Of a stretch of 64,000 nucleotides of DNA, positions 58,329 to 64,000 are shown piece after piece (the stretch's first letter is position 1; each line of letters starts with the position of its first letter). The translations under genes and the position numbers were made by a program. A model generated the notes under the pieces. That model had not been told where the DNA came from. It did no database searches and was given only the letters and a program-made list of their open reading frames with translations. This DNA is from Methylorubrum thiocyanatum (GTDB lineage: Bacteria; Pseudomonadota; Alphaproteobacteria; Rhizobiales; Beijerinckiaceae), in contig JACJIB010000003.1 of the NCBI GenBank assembly GCA_014138645.1, positions 434,001-498,000 on the forward strand. Reading direction: 5' to 3'.

Positions 58329-58793
58329 CTACAGCCCCAGATCGCTGAGGGAAGGATGGTCGTCGGGCCGGCGGCCGAGCGGCCAGTGATACTTCCGCTC
58401 GGATTCGGCGATCGGCAGATCGTTGATCGAGGCGATCCGGCGGCGCATCAGGCCGGCCTCGTCGAACTCCCAGTTCTCGTTGCCGTAGGAACGGAACCAC
58501 TGCCCGCTGTCGTCGCGCCATTCGTAGGCGAAGCGCACGGCGATGCGGTTGCCCTGATGCGCCCAGACTTCCTTGATCAGCCGGTACTCCAGCTCCCGCG
58601 CCCACTTGCGCCGGAGGAAGGCGGCGATCTCCTCGCGGCCCTTCACGAACTCGGCGCGGTTCCGCCAGACGCTGTCCACCGTGTAGGCGAGGGCCACCCG
58701 CTCCGGATCGCGGCTGTTCCAGGCATCCTCTGCCATGCGCGCCTTCTGCGCGGCGGTCTCATCGGTGAAGGGGGGAAGCGGGGGACGGGACAT
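58329..58793 (-). CDS. NTF2-like protein (DUF1348)
   Basis: A 154-residue cytosolic protein of the nuclear-transport-factor-2-like DUF1348 group: [55 protein letters not shown] and [15 protein letters not shown] are typical. DUF1348 proteins are widespread and uncharacterised; the cone-shaped fold often binds small hydrophobic molecules. Co-transcribed with a downstream TetR regulator, which suggests its level responds to a small molecule. Confidence 0.85.
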   Translation of the reverse strand: MSRPPLPPFTDETAAQKARMAEDAWNSRDPERVALAYTVDSVWRNRAEFVKGREEIAAFLRRKWARELEYRLIKEVWAHQGNRIAVRFAYEWRDDSGQWFRSYGNENWEFDEAGLMRRRIASINDLPIAESERKYHWPLGRRPDDHPSLSDLGL

Positions 58794-58802
58794 GGGGGCG
58801 CC

Positions 58803-58845
58803 TTTCTGTACCTATCGGTCAACTGCGGACCGATCGGTACAGAAA
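58803..58845. promoter_or_regulatory. Probable double operator for the TetR-family repressor
   Basis: A 43-bp region with two 18-base arms that are reverse complements at 17 of 18 positions (58803-58820 and 58828-58845). Each arm holds a palindromic core, ACCTATCGGT at 58810-58819 and ACCGATCGGT at 58829-58838, 19 bp apart. It lies 10 bases upstream of the NTF2-like gene start, a typical position for an autoregulatory TetR operator. Confidence 0.65.
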
Positions 58846-58938
58846 CTTTCTGAGGGACGCAACGCCGAGTGAGCCTTCCGCAGTGATGGCCCTTCGCTGC
58901 GCGAGGCCATCGGACTGGGCGGTCGCCGATGCAGACGC

Positions 58939-59799
58939 TTACAATCCGAGCCGCGCCCAGGCCGCCCGCTCCTCCACCGCCGCGATCAGCGCGTCGGGTA
59001 GGCCGGCTGCGGTCTGGCCCGGGCCGGCGCGGCGAAGAAGCCGGGCGAGCCAGGTGCCGCGGTTCTCGGCCACGAGCCGCAAATCCACCTTCTCGCCGTA
59101 GCGGGCGCGCAGGGTGGTCCGCAGGTCGCCGAGCGCGTCGACGAGGCCGAGTTCGAGCGCCTGCCGCCCGGTCCAGACCGCGCCGGTGAACAGGTCGCGG
59201 CTCGCGTCGAGCCCCGGCCGGCGTTCGCGCACGAGCCCGGTGAAGAGCGCCTGCACGTCGGCCTGGATCTCCTTCAGCCGGACGATGTCCTGCGGATTCT
59301 CCGGGCGGAACGGGTCCAGCATCGCCTTGGCCTCGCCCTGGGTATGGACGCGCCGCTCGATGCCGATGCGCTCGATCAGCCGATCGAAGCCGAAGCCGGC
59401 CGACACCACGCCGATGGAGCCGACGAGCGAGGCGGGATCGGCGACGATCTCGTCGGCGGCGCAGGCGATCATGTAGCCGCCGGAGGCCGCGGCATCCTCG
59501 ACGAAGGCGAAGACCCTGACCTCCTTCTCCGCCGCCAGCGCGCGGATGCGCCGGTAGATCAGGTGCGACTGCACCGGTGAGCCGCCGGGCGAGTTGACGA
59601 CGAGCGCGACGGCCGAAAGGCCCGGCATCGAGAAGGCCCGTTCAAGGCTCGGCGCCACCGTGGCGATGGAGAGGCCGGGCCGGATCGGCGAGACGGCGCC
59701 GATCGCCCCGCTCAAGCGCACCACGGCGACCCGCGCCACGGTCTTGCGGAAGCGGCGCGGCAGGAGGGCACGCATCCAGTTCGGGACGGTCAGCGGCAT
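58939..59799 (-). CDS. S49 family peptidase (SppA/SohB-like)
   Basis: A 286-residue ClpP-fold membrane-associated serine peptidase. It has VVNSPGGSPVQS, the nucleophile-containing AASGGYMIACAADEI and, past it, SIGVVSAGFGFD and GIERRVHTQGEAKAM, where the Lys is expected to pair with Ser in S49 enzymes. No clear N-terminal membrane segment, but the basic/hydrophobic start (residues 1-30) may bind the membrane. Cleaves signal peptide remnants or membrane proteins in known relatives; this paralogue's substrate is unknown. Confidence 0.88.
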   Translation of the reverse strand: MPLTVPNWMRALLPRRFRKTVARVAVVRLSGAIGAVSPIRPGLSIATVAPSLERAFSMPGLSAVALVVNSPGGSPVQSHLIYRRIRALAAEKEVRVFAFVEDAAASGGYMIACAADEIVADPASLVGSIGVVSAGFGFDRLIERIGIERRVHTQGEAKAMLDPFRPENPQDIVRLKEIQADVQALFTGLVRERRPGLDASRDLFTGAVWTGRQALELGLVDALGDLRTTLRARYGEKVDLRLVAENRGTWLARLLRRAGPGQTAAGLPDALIAAVEERAAWARLGL

Positions 59800-60050
59800 G
59801 GCGGCCTTGTTCGAGGCCGCGCCGGGGCACGGCCTAACGGAAGGATGGATCGGACTTCCGTTAGCAGGACGCCGCCGGCCGATCCATCGGGGCCGGGGGC
59901 GCGGACGCGATCACGAGGCCGCGGGCTTCCGCAACCGGCCGCGGCACCGAAGCGTTGCTTTTGGACAAGCCGAGGACGCGTGTCTCGGCATGGCGGGGTC
60001 GTGGACCGTCCGCGCGGCCCATCGGACGGAACGGAAGGAAATCCTGCCCG

Positions 60051-60410
60051 ATGCGTGTCCTAAGTTTGGTCATCCTGGCGTTCGGGATGCTCGGCGGCCT
60101 CGCCGGCCTGACCGCCACCGCGAACGCCGCCCCGATCCCCATCGCCCCGGTCGCCGGCAGCAGCGCCGACGCGCCCCTGCTCGCTCAGGTTCACTGGTAC
60201 GGCCGCCGCCACTATCGCCGGGCCTATTGGCGCCCGCGACCCTATTATCGCCGGGTCTACTGGCGCCCGCGGCCCTATTATCGCCGCGTCTACTGGCGTC
60301 CTCGGCCCTATTATCGTCGGGCCTACTGGGGTCCGCGCCATTATTATCGCCGGCCGTACTGGCGCGCCCGCTACGGCCATCGCCCGCATTTCTATCGCCC
60401 GTGGTCCTGA
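60051..60410 (+). CDS. Exported Tyr/Arg/Pro-rich repeat protein
   Basis: A 119-residue protein: signal peptide (residues 1-24, ending ANA), a linker, then five near-exact 11-residue repeats of the type RPRPYYRRVYW (residues about 51-105), ending in a His/Tyr/Arg tail. The repeats are encoded by 33-bp units at 60202-60366. The strongly basic, aromatic composition suggests a surface or periplasmic protein that binds polyanions, but no function is known. The ATG at 60051 is chosen for the signal peptide. A strong terminator follows. Confidence 0.75.
   Translation: MRVLSLVILAFGMLGGLAGLTATANAAPIPIAPVAGSSADAPLLAQVHWYGRRHYRRAYWRPRPYYRRVYWRPRPYYRRVYWRPRPYYRRAYWGPRHYYRRPYWRARYGHRPHFYRPWS
60202..60366 (+). 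repeat. Five tandem 33-bp repeats
   Basis: Units at 60202-60234, 60235-60267, 60268-60300, 60301-60333 and 60334-60366; each encodes one 11-residue Tyr/Arg repeat. Third-position changes between units suggest an old duplication held by protein-level selection, with unit number free to vary. Confidence 0.7.
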
Positions 60411-60432
60411 GGGCGCCTTGAACGGCAGCGAG

Positions 60433-60456
60433 GGGAGCCCGGCGGGCTCCCTTTTT
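60433..60456 (+). terminator. Rho-independent terminator of the Tyr/Arg repeat gene
   Basis: Eight-bp G/C stem GGGAGCCC with GGGCTCCC, loop GGC, followed by TTTTT (60452-60456). It lies 22 bases after the stop codon. Confidence 0.8.
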
Positions 60457-60462
60457 CATCAC

Positions 60463-61215
60463 TCACGCCGCCGGCCAGGGGGCACCCCGATGCAGCGCCT
60501 CGGCCTCCGGGGTGAAGCGCCCGGCCTCGTCCTGAAGCACCAACGGCGGCAGCAACTGACACGGCGCGCGGCTGCCCTTCACGGCAGCGATCAGCACGCG
60601 GATCGCCGGCCGGTCGCTCCGGGCGTGGACGGGGCGGACGGCGCAGTCGCCGAAGCGTCCGCGCAGGGCGTCGAGGCAGGTGGGCAGGGCGTCGGCCCGG
60701 TGGATCAGGCCGAGCCGTCCGCCGGGGCGCAGCAGGTCGGCGCAGGTTCTGAGCCAGAGGTCGAGTCCGCCGGCCGCGAAGGCATGCGCCGAGGCCTTCT
60801 GAGGGACGGGGGAGGGGCGGTGCCCGCCCGCCTCGAAGAAGGGCGGATTGGTGAGCACGATGTCGGCGCAGCCCGCTTCCAGGCCCGCCGCCCGGCGCTG
60901 CGCCCCCGGCGCCAGGACATCCGCCTCGATCACCGCAACGCGCTCAGCGAGGCCGTTCGACGATGCGTTCTCCCGCGCCAGCGCGGCGAGATCGGGATCG
61001 CGCTCCACCAGCACCACGCGGCACGCCCCCGACATCCGTGCCGCCGCGAGCCCGACCGCGCCGGTGGAGGCACCGAGATCGTAGAGCGTGTCGCCCGGAG
61101 CGGGAGCGAGCAGACGGGCGAGCAGCACGGCATCGGTGCCGGCGCGATGCGCGCCGCGGGGCGGCTGGCGCAGCCGGAGGCGCCCTCCAAGGAAGGCGTC
61201 CGGCTCAGCACTCAT
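60463..61215 (-). CDS. TrmN6-like SAM-dependent methyltransferase
   Basis: A 250-residue methyltransferase with class I core: YDLGASTGAVGLAAARMSGA (motif I), VLVERDP (acidic end of strand 2) and the N6-adenine type NPPFFEAGG (motif IV). It resembles bacterial tRNA1(Val) adenine-37 N6-methyltransferase (YfiC/TrmN6). The ATG at 61215 starts 2 bases after the DUF2007 stop; a GTG at 61224 is an alternative that would overlap it. Substrate RNA is inferred from family only. Confidence 0.8.
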   Translation of the reverse strand: MSAEPDAFLGGRLRLRQPPRGAHRAGTDAVLLARLLAPAPGDTLYDLGASTGAVGLAAARMSGACRVVLVERDPDLAALARENASSNGLAERVAVIEADVLAPGAQRRAAGLEAGCADIVLTNPPFFEAGGHRPSPVPQKASAHAFAAGGLDLWLRTCADLLRPGGRLGLIHRADALPTCLDALRGRFGDCAVRPVHARSDRPAIRVLIAAVKGSRAPCQLLPPLVLQDEAGRFTPEAEALHRGAPWPAA

Positions 61216-61217
61216 GC

Positions 61218-61445
61218 TCAGCACTCATCGCGCAATTCGGCGGACAGGCCCGCATCGATCAGGATACGGCGGGCCTGCCGAGCATGATCGTCGGGCACCA
61301 GCAGGCGGCGGCCGAACATGCCGATCGATCCTTCCAGCGCGCTCATATGCTCGTCGGCGACGAAGAGCGGCACGCCCGCCTCTTCGAGGAGCGAGCGGGC
61401 GAAGCCGATCAGAACGATGTCGTTGCTACGGATCAGTTCCTTCAC
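61218..61445 (-). CDS. DUF2007 family protein
   Basis: A 75-residue protein, GTG start at 61445, with VLIGFARSLLEEAGVPLFVADEHMS and GRRLLVPDDHARQARRIL typical of DUF2007 (also called putative signal-transducing protein). These small proteins occur next to polyprenyl synthase and TrmN6-like genes in Rhizobiales. Function unknown. Coupled to the downstream methyltransferase gene by a 2-base spacing. Confidence 0.8.
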   Translation of the reverse strand: MKELIRSNDIVLIGFARSLLEEAGVPLFVADEHMSALEGSIGMFGRRLLVPDDHARQARRILIDAGLSAELRDEC

Positions 61446-61496
61446 GGCATCCTCACCCTTCGGCGATCCCCCGCGGCCGGGAGGGCGGCACCGCGC

Positions 61497-61530
61497 TCCT
61501 AGCGCATCGTGCTGGCACGATGCGCTAGGA
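61497..61530. repeat. Long perfect palindrome
   Basis: A 16-bp perfect inverted repeat (61497-61512 with 61515-61530) around a 2-base loop, within the region between DUF2007 and the polyprenyl synthase genes. It could form a cruciform or a bidirectional terminator, or be one arm of an interspersed element with the adjacent repeat. Confidence 0.7.
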
Positions 61531-61593
61531 TTCTGTTTTTGCATCATCTTTTTCCGAAAGCCGGAAACCACCTTTCGGGCTGATGCTCTAGCA
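61531..61593. repeat. Rhizobiales-type short interspersed palindromic repeat
   Basis: A stretch reading ...GCATCATCTTTTTCCGAAAG...CCACCTTTCGGGCTGATGCTCTAGCA. It contains CCGAAAG/CTTTCGG and GCATCAxC/GxTGATGC inverted arms, matching the widely scattered palindromic unit of Methylobacterium/Bradyrhizobium genomes known by its 'ccgaaaaccggtttccacttttcgg' pattern. The resemblance is from memory of such repeats. Confidence 0.6.
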
Positions 61594-61691
61594 TTCTCCA
61601 CGTCCTTGCGCAGCCGTGCGGCACGGGCGTGTGTTGCCCTGCAGCCGGCCCCGTGCGACAGGGGCAGCCGCGGGGCAGGGGTTCCGGCAGG

Positions 61692-62747
61692 ATGCCGGTC
61701 GAGAGTTTTCCGGAGGCATCGCGCTTGGGCGTCGTCGTTACCCTCGATGAAGGCCGCTCCGATCCGGAGGCCAGCCTCACCGATCTCGTCCGCCTCGTCG
61801 CGGACGGGATGGAGCGGGTGAACGCGACGATCCTGTCGCGCACGGGCTCCGACGTGGCGATGATCCCCGAGGTCGCCAACCATCTCATCGCGTCTGGCGG
61901 CAAGCGCCTGCGCCCGATCCTGACGCTGGCCTGCGCCGATCTGTGCGGCTACGGCAGCGGCGACGGCGCGGTGAAGCTCGCCGCCGCCGTCGAGTTCATG
62001 CACACCGCGACCCTCCTCCACGACGACGTGGTGGACGAGAGCGACATGCGCCGCGGACGCGTCGCCGCCCGCATCAAGTGGGGCAACGAGGCGAGCGTCC
62101 TCGTCGGCGACTTCCTGCTCGGTCAGGCCTTCCGCATGATGGTCGAGGTGGGCTCGCTCCGCGCCCTCGACATCCTGTCCGCGGCGGCCACCGTCATCGC
62201 CGAGGGCGAGGTGATGCAGCTCACCGCCGCCAAGAACACCGAGACGAGCGAGGACGAGTACCTCGCCGTGATCCGCGGCAAGACCGCGGAGCTGTTCGCG
62301 GCGGCCTGCGAGGTCGGGCCGGTGCTGAGCCAGCGGCCGGAAGCCGAGCAGGCGGCCTGCCGCGCCTACGGCATGAATCTTGGCATCGCCTTCCAGCTCA
62401 TCGACGACGTGCTCGATTACGGCGGCACCAGCGCGGCGCTCGGCAAGAATGTCGGCGACGATTTCCGCGAGGGTAAGATCACCCTGCCGATCGTGCTGGC
62501 GCTGCGCCGCGGCTCGGACGAGGAGCGCGCCTTCTGGCGCCGCACCCTGGAACGCGAGGATCTCGGCGAGGGCGACCTCGAACAGGCGCTCGCGATCCTG
62601 CGCCGCCATCGCGCGCTCGAAGAGACGATCGAGCGGGCGCAGCATTACGGAGCCATGGCCCGCGAGGCGCTCGCGCCTTTCCCCAACGGGCCGATGAAGT
62701 CCGCGCTGTTGCAGGTCGTGGATTTCTGCATCGCCCGGGCGCACTGA
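61692..62747 (+). CDS. ispB: Long-chain all-trans polyprenyl diphosphate synthase (quinone side chain)
   Basis: A 351-residue prenyltransferase that builds the C40-C50 tail of ubiquinone. First Asp-rich motif LLHDDVVDE and second motif LIDDVLDY are both intact, with GGKRLRPIL before the first. The residues just ahead of the first motif, which set chain length, are small and hydrophobic (EFMHTATLLHD), consistent with long products such as octa- or decaprenyl diphosphate. Methylobacteria have ubiquinone-10, so decaprenyl is plausible; the sequence does not fix the length. Start ATG 61692. Confidence 0.88.
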   Translation: MPVESFPEASRLGVVVTLDEGRSDPEASLTDLVRLVADGMERVNATILSRTGSDVAMIPEVANHLIASGGKRLRPILTLACADLCGYGSGDGAVKLAAAVEFMHTATLLHDDVVDESDMRRGRVAARIKWGNEASVLVGDFLLGQAFRMMVEVGSLRALDILSAAATVIAEGEVMQLTAAKNTETSEDEYLAVIRGKTAELFAAACEVGPVLSQRPEAEQAACRAYGMNLGIAFQLIDDVLDYGGTSAALGKNVGDDFREGKITLPIVLALRRGSDEERAFWRRTLEREDLGEGDLEQALAILRRHRALEETIERAQHYGAMAREALAPFPNGPMKSALLQVVDFCIARAH

Positions 62748-62768
62748 CGCGCCCGCGGCCTGGCCGCC

Positions 62769-63677
62769 TCAGGCAAGCCGCGTCGGCTCGACCCACCAGC
62801 CCGGCTGCGCGGCGCGGACCGCGCCCGCGGCCGACTGCGCCGCCGCCGTGTCGGAGAAGATCGCGAACACGGTCGCGCCCGAGCCCGACATCCGCGCCAG
62901 TCGGCAGCCGCCCTGCGCCCGCAGCAGCGCCAGCGCCTCACCGATGACGGGGGCGACGGTGAGCGCGGGCGCTTCCAGATCGTTGCGCGCGGGGGCGATC
63001 ACGCCGAGGACGGCGTCGGCATCGAGGCCTGCGGCGACGCTCGGGTGTTCGGCCCCGTCGAGGCGCTGACCGACCGCGAGACCGAGCGCCTTGAACACCG
63101 GCGCAGTCGAGACCGGCACGCCCGGATTGACCAGCACCGCCGGCAGGGGCGCGAGTTCGAGCACGGGCCCGATCTCCTCGCCCGCGCCGCGCATCATCCG
63201 CGCCCGCGGATCGAGGCAGACCGGCACGTCGGCCCCCGTGGCGCGGGCGGCGGCGATGACGGCCGGGTGGTCGAGGGCGAGGGCGTTCAGTTCAGCGAGC
63301 AGCCGCAGGGCGGCCGCCGCATCCGACGAGCCGCCGCCGATCCCGGCCGCCACGGGCAGTTGCTTGTGAAGCCGGAACGCACCGAGCCTGAGCCCGTCAA
63401 CGCCCGCGGCGAGGTGGCGGGCGGCGCGCAGGACGAGGTTGTCGTCGAGCGGCCCCGCCGGGCCGGCGGTCGGGCCGAAGACTTCCAGCGCAAGGTCACG
63501 GCCGGGCAGCAGTTCGAGCGTGTCGGCCACCTCGGCGAAGGCCACGAGGCTTTCGAGCGCATGATACCCGTCGCCGGGCCGGCGCCCGAGCACGTGGAGG
63601 GTCAGGTTGATCTTGGCCGGCGCGCGGGTGGTGAGCAGGGACACGAAGGCTCTCGGCCGAAGGGGCAGGGGATGCAC
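62769..63677 (-). CDS. ispE: 4-diphosphocytidyl-2-C-methyl-D-erythritol kinase IspE
   Basis: A 302-residue GHMP kinase of the MEP isoprenoid pathway. [21 protein letters not shown] near the N-terminus contains the family motif 1, the ATP-binding loop is [15 protein letters not shown], and the third motif is [15 protein letters not shown]. It is convergent with the polyprenyl synthase gene, 21 bases apart, so isoprenoid precursor and tail synthesis are adjacent here. The ATG at 63677 is the start used; an in-frame GTG 11 codons later (FVSLL) is possible. Confidence 0.95.
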   Translation of the reverse strand: MHPLPLRPRAFVSLLTTRAPAKINLTLHVLGRRPGDGYHALESLVAFAEVADTLELLPGRDLALEVFGPTAGPAGPLDDNLVLRAARHLAAGVDGLRLGAFRLHKQLPVAAGIGGGSSDAAAALRLLAELNALALDHPAVIAAARATGADVPVCLDPRARMMRGAGEEIGPVLELAPLPAVLVNPGVPVSTAPVFKALGLAVGQRLDGAEHPSVAAGLDADAVLGVIAPARNDLEAPALTVAPVIGEALALLRAQGGCRLARMSGSGATVFAIFSDTAAAQSAAGAVRAAQPGWWVEPTRLA

Positions 63678-63781
63678 CCTGCCTTAGGCGGCGCGTCTCG
63701 AACGGGCAAGGCGGGAGCACTCTTAGGGAAGGGCGACGAAGTCCATTGTCGTCCGCTCCTGCGCGGCTATCATAACTTTCG

Positions 63782-64000
63782 ATGATCGACGCATCCGCAG
63801 CAGGCGCATCGGAGCGCGAACTCCAACGGCTCCTCGTCGCCATACAGTCACGCCTGTCTCCGCGCGCCGTCTGGCTGTTCGGAAGCCGTGCCAGGGGCGA
63901 TCATCGCCCGGACAGCGATTGGGATCTCGTCGTCGCACTTCCCGACGATGCCCCCGAGGCCGACTTGGATCCAATTCTGGGTTGGTCGATCCGGCAGGAT
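63782..64000 (+). CDS. Minimal nucleotidyltransferase (MNT type), truncated by window end
   Basis: An open frame running off the window end. It starts MIDASAAGASEREL and has AVWLFGSRARGDHRPDSDWDL: the GS motif and DxD acidic pair of small Pol-beta nucleotidyltransferases. Such proteins are often partners of HEPN domain toxins or of HEPN-like DUF86 genes. The gene after 64000 would decide. The region before it, 63678-63781, is only intergenic. Confidence 0.75.
   Translation, partial: MIDASAAGASERELQRLLVAIQSRLSPRAVWLFGSRARGDHRPDSDWDLVVALPDDAPEADLDPILGWSIRQD

Overview
The window is chromosomal DNA of a high-GC alphaproteobacterium, most probably of the Methylobacteriaceae (Methylobacterium/Methylorubrum). 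The evidence is the alphaproteobacterial flagellar gene set (CheL-type rod-binding protein, FlgN-like protein, DUF6468 protein, MotE-like protein), a CtrA-type TTAA-N7-TTAA box, a Rhizobium-style dctA/dctB-dctD locus, IalB and GFA family proteins, a 605-residue class I PHA synthase, and short palindromic repeats of the kind scattered through Rhizobiales genomes. The genus is inferred; the order-level call is firmer.

Layout. Bases 1-9200 are a flagellar block: flgI (end), a rod-binding protein, an FlgN-like protein and two small unknowns on +, then flgH-flgA-flgG-flgF on -, then fliL-fliM-DUF6468-motE-like on + from a divergent promoter with two CtrA-like sites. Bases 9275-14030 hold a DUF433/DUF5615 toxin-antitoxin pair, a glutathione peroxidase, an IalB-like protein, a lytic transglycosylase, a quinone-reductase-like flavoprotein and a GFA protein. 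Bases 14164-19110 are the C4-dicarboxylate uptake locus: dctA faces dctB-dctD across a region with a sigma-54 -24/-12 promoter and two DctD-like upstream sites. Bases 19134-30621 are housekeeping and mixed genes: a diguanylate cyclase, gatB, a methyltransferase, a cation efflux protein, an FAD monooxygenase, queA-nucleotidyltransferase-tgt (queuosine synthesis), and a membrane-anchored protein.

A tRNA-Lys gene at 30755-30830 is followed by about 1.9 kb of clearly AT-richer DNA with two orphan membrane-anchored proteins and no integrase: a small genomic island or its remnant. After it come a leucine-rich-repeat/kinase fusion, a CYTH-CHAD protein, a stand-alone CYTH protein and a class III nucleotide cyclase fused to a haem-cytochrome-like membrane domain and a [2Fe-2S] ferredoxin domain. 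These suggest a phosphate/cyclic-nucleotide signalling neighbourhood. Two degraded genes lie here: an RTX-type secretion tail (36825-36980) and a catalase-family-like remnant (40057-40355).

The rest is mainly core metabolism: H+-pyrophosphatase hppA, an aminotransferase, phaC, a YbaL-like exchanger, a LuxR regulator, glyQ and glyS separated by a small secreted protein and a Tat-exported PhoX phosphatase, a TetR regulator with its probable double operator, an S49 peptidase, a Tyr/Arg repeat protein, TrmN6-like methyltransferase, a DUF2007 protein, a long-chain polyprenyl diphosphate synthase and ispE. The last two link to quinone and MEP-pathway isoprenoid synthesis. The window ends inside a minimal nucleotidyltransferase gene. 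No CRISPR array, rRNA gene, insertion sequence or replication origin was recognised.
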